Positions 17,143 to 27,458 of a stretch of DNA of 64,000 nt are shown here, in pieces. The DNA is from an uncultured Pelagibacteraceae bacterium (GTDB lineage: Bacteria > Pseudomonadota > Alphaproteobacteria > Pelagibacterales > Pelagibacteraceae), in contig CACBGZ010000002.1 of the NCBI GenBank assembly GCA_902538915.1, positions 27,329 to 91,328 of the forward strand, read 5' to 3'. Each line of letters opens with the position of its first letter. Position 1 is the first letter of the stretch. The position numbers and the translations under genes are program-made. The notes under the pieces are model-generated. The model was not told the DNA's origin. It worked only from the letters and a program-made list of their open reading frames with translations, and searched no databases.

Positions 17143-17908
17143 TTATTCAGAAAAGTTTGAAAAGATGAGGATTGCTGGAAAGCTTGCTGCTCAAACACTT
17201 GATATGCTTACAGAAAATATCAAAGAAGGTATTTCAACAGCAAATATTGATAAACTTGGATACGAGTTCATAAGAGACAACGGTGGTTACTCTGCTCCTC
17301 AATACTATCGAGGATTTACTAAATCATTATGTACATCTCTTAATCATGTTGTTTGTCATGGTATACCTTCAGAAGATAGAATTTTGGAAGAAGGCGATGC
17401 AGTGAATGTTGATGTAACAGCTATAGTTAATGATTACTATGGGGATACAAGCAGAATGTTTTGCATTGGGAATACTTCTGTAAAGTTAAACAATCTTATT
17501 AATGCAACTTATGACTCAATGATGAAGGCTATTAAAATTTTAAAACCTGGAATTAAGATGGGAGACATAGGTTACGAAATTCAATCGAATGTTGAGGAAA
17601 AAGGTTTTTCTGTGGTAAGAGATTTTTGTGGACACGGAATCGGTTCTGTTTTTCATGAGCCACCAAATGTTTTACACTATGGCAAAAAAAACACTGGTAT
17701 GGAATTAAAGCCTGGAATGACTTTTACAATAGAACCTATGATTAACGAAGGTAAATTTGATACAAAATTGCTTAATGATGGTTGGACCGCAGTTACTAAA
17801 GATAAATCTTTATCTGCACAATTTGAACATACAGTAGGAATTACAGAAAATGGTTATGAAATCTTTACAGAATCTGCTAAAGGTTATTCAAAGCCCCCAT
17901 ACTTATAA
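17135..17908 (+). CDS. map: Type I methionine aminopeptidase
   Basis: The cytosolic metalloprotease that removes initiator Met. Metal ligands are visible in order: D in 'NVDVTAIVNDYYGDTSRMF' (two Asp), H in 'CGHGIGSVFHEPPNVLHYG', E in FTIEPMI and E in 'SAQFEHTVGITE'. At 257 residues it is a standard short type Ia enzyme. It overlaps sfsA and is followed after 3 bases by purB, so it is in a tight housekeeping operon. Confidence 0.95.
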   Translation: MADYSEKFEKMRIAGKLAAQTLDMLTENIKEGISTANIDKLGYEFIRDNGGYSAPQYYRGFTKSLCTSLNHVVCHGIPSEDRILEEGDAVNVDVTAIVNDYYGDTSRMFCIGNTSVKLNNLINATYDSMMKAIKILKPGIKMGDIGYEIQSNVEEKGFSVVRDFCGHGIGSVFHEPPNVLHYGKKNTGMELKPGMTFTIEPMINEGKFDTKLLNDGWTAVTKDKSLSAQFEHTVGITENGYEIFTESAKGYSKPPYL

Positions 17909-17911
17909 TTA

Positions 17912-19204
17912 ATGATAAAAAGATACTCAAGAAAAGAACTCACTGATATTTGGTCAGAGGAAAATAAATATAAAATCTGGCTAGATGTTGAGATTGCGGC
18001 AGCTCAAGCAATGGAAAAGCTAGGTCAAATACCAAAAGGTGTATCATCAGTTGTCAGAAAAAAAGCAAGAATTAATGTCAAAAGAATTCATCAAATTGAA
18101 AATCAAGTAAAACATGATGTAATTGCTTTTTTAACTTCGCTTACTGAAAAAGCAGGAATTAAAGCAAGATATCTTCATCAAGGCATGACTTCATCTGATG
18201 TTTTAGATACAAGTTATAATATTCAACTAGTTCAATCAGGAAAAATAATCCTTAAAGACCTAGACCAAATTTTAAAAGTTCTAAAAAAACAAGCAAAAAA
18301 ATACAAATTCACACCTTGTATGGGAAGAAGTCATGGAATTCATGCTGAACCAATTACATTTGGTTTAAAACTTGCATCTTTTTATGAGGAATTTAAAAGA
18401 AATAAAAAAAGATTAATAAGTGCAATAGATGAAGTATCAACATGTGCAATATCAGGTGCTGTTGGAACTTTTGCAAACATTCATCCAAATGTTGAAAAAC
18501 ATGTTGCCAAAAAACTTAATCTAAAAATTGAACCAATTTCAACTCAAGTAATCCCCAGGGATAGACATGCTTTCTATTTCTCAGTTTTAGGAATTATCGC
18601 TGGTTCGATAGAGCGAGCTGCTACTGAGATAAGACATCTTCAAAGAACAGAGGTTTATGAGATGCAAGAATTTTTTTCAAAAAATCAAAAAGGTTCTTCT
18701 GCTATGCCTCATAAAAAAAATCCAATCTTGAGTGAAAATTTAACAGGTCTTGCAAGAATGATAAGAAGCGCAGTTGTTCCTGCGTTAGAAAATATAGCTT
18801 TATGGCATGAAAGAGATATTTCTCACTCAAGTGTAGAGAGAAATATTGGCCCAGATGCCAACATCACTCTAGATTTTGCGTTGGTTAGATTGTCAAATAT
18901 TTTAGACAATATGGTTGTTTATCCAAATAAAATGCTTGAGAATTTAAATATCACAAAGGGTTTAATTTTTTCTCAAGAATTGATGCTTGAGCTTACGAAA
19001 ACTGGTTTAACTAGAGAAAAATCTTATAAAATGGTTCAAACATATTCAAAAAGATGTTTTTCTGAAAATCTAAATTTGTATGAAGCTATTCAATCGGATA
19101 AATATATAACAAGTAAAATCTCGTCAAAAAGATTAAGATCTATTTTTAGTTACTCTAAGCATTTTAAGAATATAAATTTAATTTTTAGAAGAGTATTTAA
19201 ATAA
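17912..19204 (+). CDS. purB: Adenylosuccinate lyase
   Basis: A 430-residue fumarase/aspartase superfamily enzyme that cleaves SAICAR and adenylosuccinate in purine synthesis. '[15 protein letters not shown]', the catalytic His region '[17 protein letters not shown]' and the flexible signature loop [12 protein letters not shown] are all intact. It starts the purB-purC-purS-purQ-purL run and overlaps purC by one base (TAATG). Length is normal. Confidence 0.97.
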   Translation: MIKRYSRKELTDIWSEENKYKIWLDVEIAAAQAMEKLGQIPKGVSSVVRKKARINVKRIHQIENQVKHDVIAFLTSLTEKAGIKARYLHQGMTSSDVLDTSYNIQLVQSGKIILKDLDQILKVLKKQAKKYKFTPCMGRSHGIHAEPITFGLKLASFYEEFKRNKKRLISAIDEVSTCAISGAVGTFANIHPNVEKHVAKKLNLKIEPISTQVIPRDRHAFYFSVLGIIAGSIERAATEIRHLQRTEVYEMQEFFSKNQKGSSAMPHKKNPILSENLTGLARMIRSAVVPALENIALWHERDISHSSVERNIGPDANITLDFALVRLSNILDNMVVYPNKMLENLNITKGLIFSQELMLELTKTGLTREKSYKMVQTYSKRCFSENLNLYEAIQSDKYITSKISSKRLRSIFSYSKHFKNINLIFRRVFK

Positions 19205-19989
19205 TGAAAAAAGGAAAAAAATTATACGAGGGTAAAGCAAAGATTATTTATGCAACACAAGATAAAAATTTGGTGATACAATATTTTAAAGATGACGCTA
19301 CAGCGTTTAATAACCAAAAAAAATCTACAATCGAGGGAAAAGGAGTTTTAAATAATAGAATTTCAGAACATATTCTCTCAAATCTCTCACAAATAGGAAT
19401 CAAAAATCACTTAGTCAAAAGATTAAATATGCGTGAACAAATAATAAAGTTTGTTGAAATTTTGCCAATCGAATTTGTCGTCAGAAATGTTGCTACTGGT
19501 TCGTTAACCAAAAGACTTGGTATAGAAGATGGAACTGTTCTCAAAGAACCCTTAATTGAGTATTGCTTGAAAGACGACAAACTTGGAGATCCATTGATAG
19601 CTGAAGAGCATATTTATGCTTTTGAATGGGCAACAAAAAAAGAAATAGATAAAGTTAAAAAAATGATACTAAGAATAAACGATTTCATGATTGGTATGTT
19701 TAGAGGAGTTGGTATTAACCTTATTGATTTCAAATTAGAATTTGGAAGAATAAAAATTAATGGAAAAAATGAAATAATTCTAGCTGATGAAATAAGTCCA
19801 GATACTTGTAGATTGTGGGACTCAATAACTGACAAAAAACTCGATAAAGATAGATTTAGAAAAGATTTAGGAGGATTAATACCTGCTTACACTGAAGTTG
19901 CTAAAAGATTAGGGATATTGCATGAACAGTCTAATATATCTGCTGTGAATGTAACAAAATTATCATCCGTAAAGAAAAAAAATAAATGA
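19204..19989 (+). CDS. purC: SAICAR synthetase
   Basis: This ligase joins CAIR and aspartate using ATP. '[12 protein letters not shown]' is the N-terminal ATP-binding motif, and '[10 protein letters not shown]' and '[15 protein letters not shown]' are the conserved substrate and metal motifs. At 261 residues it is slightly long at the C-terminus (a Ser/Lys-rich tail). It overlaps purS by 4 bases. Confidence 0.97.
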   Translation: MKKGKKLYEGKAKIIYATQDKNLVIQYFKDDATAFNNQKKSTIEGKGVLNNRISEHILSNLSQIGIKNHLVKRLNMREQIIKFVEILPIEFVVRNVATGSLTKRLGIEDGTVLKEPLIEYCLKDDKLGDPLIAEEHIYAFEWATKKEIDKVKKMILRINDFMIGMFRGVGINLIDFKLEFGRIKINGKNEIILADEISPDTCRLWDSITDKKLDKDRFRKDLGGLIPAYTEVAKRLGILHEQSNISAVNVTKLSSVKKKNK

Positions 19990-20228
19990 AAATATCTGCA
20001 ATAATAACATTAAAAAAAGATGTTTTAGATCCCCAAGGAAAAGTAATACATCAAACTTTGGAAGGTATGAATTTTAAAAATGTTAATGAGGTCAGACAAG
20101 GAAAATATTTTGAAATTGATGTTAACGAAAATGATCCAAAAAAAGCTAAAGAGATTGTAGAAGATATGTGTGAGAAACTTTTGGCTAATCTTGTCATTGA
20201 AAATTATAAAATTATTGAGATACAATAA
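19986..20228 (+). CDS. purS: FGAM synthase subunit PurS
   Basis: The 80-residue bridging subunit of the three-part formylglycinamide ribonucleotide amidotransferase (PurL-PurQ-PurS). The motif '[21 protein letters not shown]' followed by '[14 protein letters not shown]' is characteristic. It lies between purC and purQ with a 4-base overlap and a 3-base gap. Confidence 0.95.
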   Translation: MKISAIITLKKDVLDPQGKVIHQTLEGMNFKNVNEVRQGKYFEIDVNENDPKKAKEIVEDMCEKLLANLVIENYKIIEIQ

Positions 20229-20231
20229 TTA

Positions 20232-20915
20232 ATGAAATCATCAGTAATTACCTTTCCTGGTTCAAATTGCGATAGAGATATGGATGTTGCTTTAAAAAAG
20301 TTTGGTTTTAAAAATAAAATGATTTGGCATAACGATAATGAATTACCTAAAAGTGATTTAGTCGTTTTACCAGGTGGGTTCTCATATGGGGATTACCTGC
20401 GTTGTGGTAGTGTTGCTTCTAAATCTAAAATTATGCAATCAGTAATTAATTTTGCTAAATCAGGAGGTTTAGTAATGGGTATTTGCAACGGTTTTCAAAT
20501 ATTAGTTGAAACTGGTCTGGTCCCAGGAGTTTTATTAAGAAATAAATATTTAGAATTTATTTGTAAGAACGTATTTGTAAAAATTGACAATAAAGACAAT
20601 CCTTACTTCAAAAATCTTGAAAAAGATATTTTTGAACTTCACATTGCACACAACGAGGGAAACTATTTTTGTACTGAAGACCAATTAAAAGAAATTAAAG
20701 ATAATAATCAGGTAGCAATCTATTATTGTAACAATGATGGCAAAATAGAGGAAGAATTTAATCCAAATGGTTCAATTAAAAATATTGCTGGAATTTTAAA
20801 TAAAGAAAAAAATGTATTAGGAATGATGCCTCACCCTGAGCGAATGATTGACAGTTGTTTATCTGGTGAAGATGGTTCCTTATTTTTTAAAAACCTTCTT
20901 AATAATATTAAATAA
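20232..20915 (+). CDS. purQ: FGAM synthase glutaminase subunit PurQ
   Basis: A class I glutamine amidotransferase that supplies ammonia to PurL. The nucleophile Cys lies in MGICNGFQ, the catalytic His/Glu in MMPHPERM, and '[13 protein letters not shown]' is the oxyanion region. Its 227 residues are typical. It overlaps purL by one base. Confidence 0.96.
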   Translation: MKSSVITFPGSNCDRDMDVALKKFGFKNKMIWHNDNELPKSDLVVLPGGFSYGDYLRCGSVASKSKIMQSVINFAKSGGLVMGICNGFQILVETGLVPGVLLRNKYLEFICKNVFVKIDNKDNPYFKNLEKDIFELHIAHNEGNYFCTEDQLKEIKDNNQVAIYYCNNDGKIEEEFNPNGSIKNIAGILNKEKNVLGMMPHPERMIDSCLSGEDGSLFFKNLLNNIK

Positions 20916-23104
20916 TGCAAGTAAATGAAAAATTAGCGGTAGAACATGGACTTAAAGTTGAAGAATACAAACTTATTTGTAAATTACTTAAAAGAACTCC
21001 CAATCTTACAGAGCTTGGCATATTTTCAGCCATGTGGAACGAGCATTGCTCGTATAAATCCTCTAGACTTCATTTAAAGAAATTACCCACTAAAGGAAAA
21101 AAAGTTATTCAGGGACCTGGTGAAAACGCTGGGGTAATTGATATTGAAGATGGGGATGCAATTGTTTTCAAAATTGAAAGTCATAATCATCCCTCTTTCA
21201 TTGAGCCTTATCAAGGAGCAGCAACTGGAGTAGGTGGAATAATGAGAGATGTATTTACAATGGGAGCAAGACCAATAGCAAACTTAAACTCTATTCATTT
21301 TGGATCTACACAACATAAAAAAACTAAAAATTTATTGAGAGGTGTGGTTCATGGTATTGGAGGGTACGGAAATTGTATGGGTGTTCCTACTATTGGAGGT
21401 CAAACTTGTTTTGATAGATCATACAATGGAAACATTTTAGTTAATGCAATGACTTTAGGATTAGTTAAAAAAAATAAAATTTTTTATTCTAAGGCAGCAG
21501 GGCTTAATAAGCCTGTCATATATGTTGGTTCTAAAACTGGAAGAGATGGCATCCACGGTGCTAGTATGGCATCAGCAAGCTTTGATGATAAAATTGAGGA
21601 AAAAAAACCTACCGTGCAAGTGGGAGACCCTTTCACAGAAAAACTTTTATTAGAAGCTTGCTTAGAACTAATGGCGGGAGACTCTATAATAGCTATTCAA
21701 GACATGGGGGCTGCTGGATTGACATCATCTAGTATTGAAATGGCGTCTAAGGGTAAATTAGGAATTGAAATTAATTTAGATAAAGTTCCTTGCAGAGAAA
21801 CCAAAATGACACCATATGAAATCATGTTATCTGAAAGCCAGGAAAGAATGCTAATTGTATTAGAAAATGGAAAAGAAAATTTAGCCAAAAAAATATTTGA
21901 TAAATGGGGTTTAGATTTTGCAGTTATTGGAAAAACCACAAATACAAAAAATATAGAACTATTTTTTAACTCAGAACAAGTGGCAAAAATACCTATTAAT
22001 ATACTAGTAGAAAATTCCCCAATGTATGATCGTAAATGGAAAAAAACAAAATTACCAAAAAAAAATAAAATTCAAAAAAAAGACCTTAAAAATTTAAAAA
22101 TTTTAGACATTTTAAAAAAGATGATATCAAATCCAAATGTATGTAGCAAAAAATGGATATGGGAACAATATGATCACACTGTAATGGGTGATACAATTCA
22201 AAAACCTGGGGGTAATTCTGGTGTTGTTAGGGTTCATGGAACAAACAAAGCCGTAGCCGCAGCTGTAGACTCTTCTGCAGTTTATTGTTGGGCTCATCCA
22301 CTTACTGGTGGAAAACAAATAGTGTGCGAAAGTTGGAGAAACTTAATTTCTGTTGGCGCTAAACCTGTGGCAATTACAAATTGTCTTAATTTTGGAAGCC
22401 CTGAAAAAGAGGAAAATATGGGTGAGTTTGTTGAATGCGTTGAAGGTATTGGCGAGGCTTCAAAATACTTAGCTTTTCCTGTGGTCTCAGGAAATGTTTC
22501 TTTTTACAATCAAACTAAGGAAATTGGAATTAAACCAACTCCTGTAATAGGTGGAGTGGGATTAATAAAAGATTACACTAAAATGATTACGATGAATTTT
22601 AAGAGTGAGGGAAACCTGGTTTTGGTCATAGGTAAAACAGAGGGTCATTTAGATCAAAGTTTATTTGCTAGAACAATTTTAGATGAAAAAAATGGTCCAC
22701 CTCCTGAGATAAACTTGTTTAATGAAAAAAATAATGGCGAAACTATTTTAAAATTAATTGAGGATAACTATATAAAAAGTGCGCATGATGTATCTTTAGG
22801 AGGAATTTTAATGGGAGTTTCAAAAATGTGTATTGAGGGAAATATAGGGATTGAGATAAAAAAACCTAATTCGTTATTAAATGAATTTGAATACTTTTTT
22901 AGCGAAGACCAAGGAAGATACATTATAGAAATTTCAAAATCTGATATAAAAAAGGTAACCAGTATTTTAGAAAAAAACGCAGTTCATTATGATGAAATTG
23001 GAACATTAGTTGGAAAATCAGTAAGTTTTAATGAAAAGACAATTGTTCCAGTTGACGAATTAAAGTCATACAATAATAATTGGTTAAAAGATTATATGAG
23101 ATAA
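20915..23104 (+). CDS. purL: FGAM synthase subunit PurL (small type)
   Basis: The 729-residue ATP-dependent subunit of the form that needs separate PurS and PurQ, both encoded just upstream. '[16 protein letters not shown]', '[25 protein letters not shown]' and '[10 protein letters not shown]' are hallmark segments. There is no frameshift or missing block. A truncated bolA follows 4 bases later. Confidence 0.97.
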   Translation: MQVNEKLAVEHGLKVEEYKLICKLLKRTPNLTELGIFSAMWNEHCSYKSSRLHLKKLPTKGKKVIQGPGENAGVIDIEDGDAIVFKIESHNHPSFIEPYQGAATGVGGIMRDVFTMGARPIANLNSIHFGSTQHKKTKNLLRGVVHGIGGYGNCMGVPTIGGQTCFDRSYNGNILVNAMTLGLVKKNKIFYSKAAGLNKPVIYVGSKTGRDGIHGASMASASFDDKIEEKKPTVQVGDPFTEKLLLEACLELMAGDSIIAIQDMGAAGLTSSSIEMASKGKLGIEINLDKVPCRETKMTPYEIMLSESQERMLIVLENGKENLAKKIFDKWGLDFAVIGKTTNTKNIELFFNSEQVAKIPINILVENSPMYDRKWKKTKLPKKNKIQKKDLKNLKILDILKKMISNPNVCSKKWIWEQYDHTVMGDTIQKPGGNSGVVRVHGTNKAVAAAVDSSAVYCWAHPLTGGKQIVCESWRNLISVGAKPVAITNCLNFGSPEKEENMGEFVECVEGIGEASKYLAFPVVSGNVSFYNQTKEIGIKPTPVIGGVGLIKDYTKMITMNFKSEGNLVLVIGKTEGHLDQSLFARTILDEKNGPPPEINLFNEKNNGETILKLIEDNYIKSAHDVSLGGILMGVSKMCIEGNIGIEIKKPNSLLNEFEYFFSEDQGRYIIEISKSDIKKVTSILEKNAVHYDEIGTLVGKSVSFNEKTIVPVDELKSYNNNWLKDYMR

Positions 23105-23108
23105 TAAA

Positions 23109-23261
23109 ATGGCGATGGATTTAAAAGAAATTGAAAGGTTAATAAAGGAAGCATTTTCGGATGCCACTGTTGAAATACAAGATTTAGCTGGTGATGGTAA
23201 TCATTATTCAGCAACAGTTACTTCGTCAAAATTTTCTGGTAAAAGTAAGATTGAACAATAA
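23109..23261 (+). CDS. Truncated BolA family protein (50 residues)
   Basis: Too short for the ORF track. ATG 23109 gives MAMDLKEIERLIKEAF, then 'VEIQDLAGDGNHYSATVTSS' and 'FSGKSKIEQ' and stops. BolA proteins of this type continue for about 28 more residues (a helix and the conserved C-terminal 'LHALAL' segment with the iron-sulfur-ligand His). Here the stop TAA overlaps the ATG of the monothiol glutaredoxin gene (TAATG). BolA and CGFS glutaredoxins normally form a [2Fe-2S] complex, so the partner gene is in place but this BolA lacks its C-terminal half. It may be a decayed or a functional minimal form. Confidence 0.75.
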   Translation: MAMDLKEIERLIKEAFSDATVEIQDLAGDGNHYSATVTSSKFSGKSKIEQ

Positions 23262-23596
23262 TGGATGAACAAGTAAAATCTTTAATACAAAATCACATAG
23301 ACAATAATGAGGTTTGTTTGTTTATGAAAGGAACCCCTGATGCTCCTCAATGTGGATTTTCGATGGCAGTTGCAAATATACTCAAAATTCTTGAAGTAAA
23401 TTACAAAGGTATTAATGTTTTGGAAGATCAATCTTTAAGGGATGGTATAAAAACTTTTAGTGATTGGCCAACAATACCGCAGCTCTATATTAAAAAAGAA
23501 TTTGTCGGTGGTTGTGACATTGTTAAAGAAATGTATGCAAGCGGAGAACTTGCAAAGCTCTTTGGGGACAAAAATATTCAGTATAAAAAGTCTTAA
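23261..23596 (+). CDS. grxD: Monothiol glutaredoxin (Grx4/GrxD type)
   Basis: This 111-residue protein carries the CGFS active site in 'MKGTPDAPQCGFSMAVANIL' and the glutathione-binding 'WPTIPQLYIKKEFVGGCDIV'. The family binds a bridging [2Fe-2S] cluster with BolA and works in iron-sulfur delivery. It is translationally coupled to the truncated bolA upstream. Its stop overlaps by 4 bases the stop of the convergent autotransporter gene. Confidence 0.95.
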   Translation: MDEQVKSLIQNHIDNNEVCLFMKGTPDAPQCGFSMAVANILKILEVNYKGINVLEDQSLRDGIKTFSDWPTIPQLYIKKEFVGGCDIVKEMYASGELAKLFGDKNIQYKKS

Positions 23597-26040
23597 AACT
23601 TGTTAACAACTTCTATTTTTGCACCGTAATTATCTATTTCGCTTAATAAATCATAGTTTGAACTTAATTTTATATCAAAACCGTTTATGACTCGATTATA
23701 ATTAATCTGTGCAGTTTCATTTTCCAACTCTAAAACAAACTCTTCATTCCTATGAGTAACATATCCAGTTAACAAATATAAAGTATCACTATGACTATTC
23801 TTAGTTTGAAATCTCTCATAAAAAAACATCATTGAAAGACCTGTATCATTTAATATATCAAAACCAATTTTGCCTTTAATACTCTCATCGTCTTCTTGAT
23901 CAATAGATTTAGTATATTTTGTGTTAGGATCTGACACATAATTTAAAGAAACATCGGAACTTGGACTAAGATCATAACCAAGGTCTAAAGCCATAGAGGG
24001 TCTTAAAATGTAATCCTCTTTTAAAATTTCATTACTTATAATAAAACCTCCAGATATTCCTAACGTTTCAACAGTTTGTTTGTCGTACTGAAGAGCATTA
24101 ATTCCTTTTTCACTATAATCATCTAAAGTTGTATGACTAATATCTAGTTTAAAGTTTGGGGATATATCTCTATTTTTTTTTTTGAAAGTATTTATATAAT
24201 GCAAGGACCCAAAAACTTGATTTCCGTTTCTATCACCATTTAAAGTATTGTTGCCATCTTTTCTTATATTTTTGAAATCGAGTCTACTTAATCCTAAAAT
24301 TCCTTCTAAATATTTATTTTTTCCAATGTTGAGTGTTCTATAAGTTGAAAAACTGTATGCATCAATATCTGTAGATGTACCCTTATTACCCACATCTACA
24401 TCCTCGTCGGTATAAGTAATAGTGTAACCTTGTACAGTTTTTTCGTCAGTTTTCTTATCAAATCCTAATGTTATTGCTTTTGAAGAAATATCCTTTCTTG
24501 ATGAATTTTTAGTGCTACCAACTCCTCCAACACTCACACTACCCTCACTCCAAAATAACCATCTTTCTTTTATATTTTTTTGAGGTTTGTTATAATTGAC
24601 TGACTGAAAAAGTATTTCTGAAATTTTTTCTAATTTAGGATCAACAAAATTTAGATTAATACTTTGAGGTTTTAAATCTTCTTCCAAGCTATAACCTCTT
24701 ATCCAATTAAGTCTGTTGAAAATTGGGCTGATTACATGTGAAAGTATTTTTTTAGGTGCACTAGTTTGAGCTTCGATCAATCCTACTACATCTTTATTAT
24801 TCAATGGATTTGATCTTGTGGTTCCAGTTGAAAAATTATATGTGGTTGTATCGTCACTTGGTATCCCAGCGTAATTATTTCTTGAAATATCTATGATTGC
24901 AGTTGCATCTATCTGAACGTAATAATCTGAATTTATCTCTAAATCAGATGATGGGTTTAAAGTTATTTGAGTATTGCTTGATAAAGTTGCATCAGTTGCA
25001 ACATTAAAAGTTTGCACAACGCTGTTATCACTAGCTTTTTTTAAAGTAATATTTCCACTTCCAATTTTAATAATTTCACTGAAATTCAAAACTATATTTG
25101 TAGAACAATCTACATCTGTTTCATTATCACTTGGTGAAGATGAACTTAATGTTGGGGCAGTTCCTGGAAAATCATCTTTATCCCAAGTAGGGCTATTAAT
25201 AAGTGTTCCATCATTATTATTTACCTCTCCAAATAATGTGGATGAGCCTGTTCCATTATTTTCACCATTTACTTCGTCATCCATTGACCAATACTCACTT
25301 AAAGATCCTGATGAGGTATAATCACCATAGTTCTCACCTGCATACAAAGTTTCTCCTCCATTATACAATTGTACTATTTCTGCTGCAGAGAGTGTTGAAC
25401 TCCATATAGCCACCTCATCTATTTTGCCGTTAAAATGATATTTTACTCTATTGTCAGCATCATTTGGAATGTGAGGATATTTGTTAGTTCTACCAGCCCC
25501 TATGTACAATCTTTGATTTGTATTTTCAACAATTGGAACTTTACCATTATTGTCAGCAACTAATGCAACACCATCAACATAAAGTTTCATTACGTTAGTA
25601 GATTCTTGAAATGTAACGGTCTGCATTTGCCAGGTTCCTATATTTATGTCTGTGCTGGAATTCACTTGTGCCCAGGTATCATCATCAGCTCCATCACCTG
25701 CCCAAAAAGACCATTCTTCATCAGCTGCTATATAAACCATAAAGCCACCTCCTTCATCTCCATTAATCGTGTCTGTTCGAGATGTCACTGATGACTGAAA
25801 ATCACTTGAAGCTCCTGTTTTAACCCAAACGTTTACTGAAAAATCACCAGTTGGATTCATTGACGCGTCAAAAGGAAAGTCTACATAATTTGTTGAGCCA
25901 TCAAAACTTAATGAATAATCAGCTGAAAAAGTATGATTTTGTAAATCAAAAAAAGAAACTAAAAGTAAAATTATAAAATTATTTTTGTATTTACGAAAAT
26001 ATTTAAAATATAAATTTGAAAAAAATTTCATTTTATTCAA
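23593..26040 (-). CDS. Autotransporter-like surface protein with LamG and Ig-like domains
   Basis: An 815-residue protein. A signal peptide with a basic extended start ends near residue 40 (NHTFSA-DYSL). Residues about 40-235 are a LamG/concanavalin-A-like domain ('YSLSFDGSTNYVDFPFDAS' to 'GKIDEVAIWSSTLSAAEI'). About 290-405 is a Big_5/SwmB Ig-like domain ('SPSDNETDVDCSTNIVLNF' onward). About 500-815 is a beta-barrel of alternating strands ending in a C-terminal Phe (KIEVVNKF), as needed for BAM-mediated insertion. LamG domains often bind glycans, so adhesion or polysaccharide recognition is possible. The protein is large for this compact genome. Confidence 0.75.
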   Translation of the reverse strand: MNKMKFFSNLYFKYFRKYKNNFIILLLVSFFDLQNHTFSADYSLSFDGSTNYVDFPFDASMNPTGDFSVNVWVKTGASSDFQSSVTSRTDTINGDEGGGFMVYIAADEEWSFWAGDGADDDTWAQVNSSTDINIGTWQMQTVTFQESTNVMKLYVDGVALVADNNGKVPIVENTNQRLYIGAGRTNKYPHIPNDADNRVKYHFNGKIDEVAIWSSTLSAAEIVQLYNGGETLYAGENYGDYTSSGSLSEYWSMDDEVNGENNGTGSSTLFGEVNNNDGTLINSPTWDKDDFPGTAPTLSSSSPSDNETDVDCSTNIVLNFSEIIKIGSGNITLKKASDNSVVQTFNVATDATLSSNTQITLNPSSDLEINSDYYVQIDATAIIDISRNNYAGIPSDDTTTYNFSTGTTRSNPLNNKDVVGLIEAQTSAPKKILSHVISPIFNRLNWIRGYSLEEDLKPQSINLNFVDPKLEKISEILFQSVNYNKPQKNIKERWLFWSEGSVSVGGVGSTKNSSRKDISSKAITLGFDKKTDEKTVQGYTITYTDEDVDVGNKGTSTDIDAYSFSTYRTLNIGKNKYLEGILGLSRLDFKNIRKDGNNTLNGDRNGNQVFGSLHYINTFKKKNRDISPNFKLDISHTTLDDYSEKGINALQYDKQTVETLGISGGFIISNEILKEDYILRPSMALDLGYDLSPSSDVSLNYVSDPNTKYTKSIDQEDDESIKGKIGFDILNDTGLSMMFFYERFQTKNSHSDTLYLLTGYVTHRNEEFVLELENETAQINYNRVINGFDIKLSSNYDLLSEIDNYGAKIEVVNKF

Positions 26041-26086
26041 ACATAAACTAAAAATATAAATTTTTAATTAATATTTTTTTAACAAT

Positions 26087-26704
26087 CTATCTAGAATAAT
26101 ACTCGATTACCAAATTAGGTTCCATAACGATTGGATAAGGAACCTCTTCAAATTTAGGGATTCTTACAAATTTAAGTTTTTTATTTTTTTCATCCATTTG
26201 AATATATTCAGGGATTTCTCTCTCTTTATTTGCCATAGCTATATCTATAATAGCTAGCTGTTTTGATTTGTCCTTAATCTCAATTGAGTCTTCCTCTTTT
26301 ACTAAGTAACTAGAAATGTTTACTCTTTTACCATTAACCTTAACATGTCCGTGATTAATTAATTGTCTTGCAGAAAAAATAGTAGTTGCAAATTTTGCTC
26401 TATAAATAATTGCATCTAATCTTCTTTCTAATAAACCTATTAAATTTTCACCGGTATCACCTCTTTGCATACTTGCTTTTTTATAAATATTTCTAAATTG
26501 TCTCTCGTTAATATTACCATAATAAGCTTTGAGTTTTTGTTTAGCTTGTAATTGAATTCCATAATCTGAGGGCTTAGAAGTTTTTGTTTGACCATGTTGA
26601 CCCGGGCCATATGCTCTTGTGTTAAATGGACTTTTGGGCCTTCCCCATAAGTTAACTTTTAATCTTCTATCAATTTTATGTTTAGAGTTTAATCTTTTTG
26701 TCAT
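26087..26704 (-). CDS. rpsD: Small-subunit ribosomal protein S4
   Basis: This 205-residue protein has '[20 protein letters not shown]' and the S4 domain '[40 protein letters not shown]'. It nucleates 30S assembly. It is a lone gene here rather than in a ribosomal operon, as in many alphaproteobacteria. The 46 bases downstream hold no clear terminator. Confidence 0.97.
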   Translation of the reverse strand: MTKRLNSKHKIDRRLKVNLWGRPKSPFNTRAYGPGQHGQTKTSKPSDYGIQLQAKQKLKAYYGNINERQFRNIYKKASMQRGDTGENLIGLLERRLDAIIYRAKFATTIFSARQLINHGHVKVNGKRVNISSYLVKEEDSIEIKDKSKQLAIIDIAMANKEREIPEYIQMDEKNKKLKFVRIPKFEEVPYPIVMEPNLVIEYYSR

Positions 26705-26744
26705 TTAGTAAAGGGTCTTATAAACTTACTCATTATTTTGTCAA

Positions 26745-27458
26745 TCAGCGTTTTTTACCAAGACTTGCAAATACACTTGATAAAATACGAGTTTCTTTAT
26801 CTGAAAGTTCCATTCTATAAAAAATATTTCTTAAATTCTCAAGCATTATAGGTTTTTTCTCTTTTGGTTTAAAAAAGTTTATTTCGTTGAGATTATTTAG
26901 ACATAAATTAATCATAGATTGAATTTCTTTTTTTGAGGCTTTCTTTACCTTTTTGGATTTTTTAAACTGGTTTGATTTAAAGCTTAATAAACTTGATATA
27001 AATTGTGCAATAATAATAAGGCTGTGAGATAAATTCAAAGATTTAAAATTAATATTTGTTGGAATTTGTAAAGTGTAATTTGCATAACTAACTTCTTTAT
27101 TTGATAAACCTGATGCTTCTGAGCCAAATAAAAATCCAATTTTTTTTCTAAAATCTATTTTTTTTAAACCCTCAAGATTAATATGTTTCACATTTTTGTT
27201 TCTAAATCTTGCAGATGTAGCAATCAATATATCAATATCTCCCAAGGAACTTTCTAAATTATTAAATACTTTACTTTTTTTTATAATATCTTTTGCCCCA
27301 ACGGATGTCGCTAATATCTTATCATTAGGAAAAATAGGTTTTGGATCAATCAGATAGAGCTTTTGAAAATTAAAATTCTTTAATGCTCTTGCGCAAGCAC
27401 CAATATTTTCTGAAAGCTGAGGTTTGTGTAAAATAAATGTAACTTTGTTTTTGTTCAT
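26745..27458 (-). CDS. TrmJ-like SpoU-family RNA 2'-O-methyltransferase
   Basis: A 237-residue SPOUT protein. 'VTFILHKPQLSENIGACARAL' is motif 1 (N-Asn/Arg), 'FLFGSEASGLSNKEV' motif 2 and 'LNLSHSLIIIAQ' motif 3, together making the SAM-binding knot. The arrangement fits TrmJ, which modifies position 32 of tRNAs. The C-terminal helical region ('MELSDKETRILSSVF') is also TrmJ-like. It begins one base from the DUF1989 gene and is probably cotranscribed with it. Confidence 0.8.
   Translation of the reverse strand: MNKNKVTFILHKPQLSENIGACARALKNFNFQKLYLIDPKPIFPNDKILATSVGAKDIIKKSKVFNNLESSLGDIDILIATSARFRNKNVKHINLEGLKKIDFRKKIGFLFGSEASGLSNKEVSYANYTLQIPTNINFKSLNLSHSLIIIAQFISSLLSFKSNQFKKSKKVKKASKKEIQSMINLCLNNLNEINFFKPKEKKPIMLENLRNIFYRMELSDKETRILSSVFASLGKKR

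Noticed and set aside
24974-25321. 115-aa plus-strand ORF inside the autotransporter
   Set aside because: Shadow of the Ig-like region; the minus-strand domain architecture is coherent across it.
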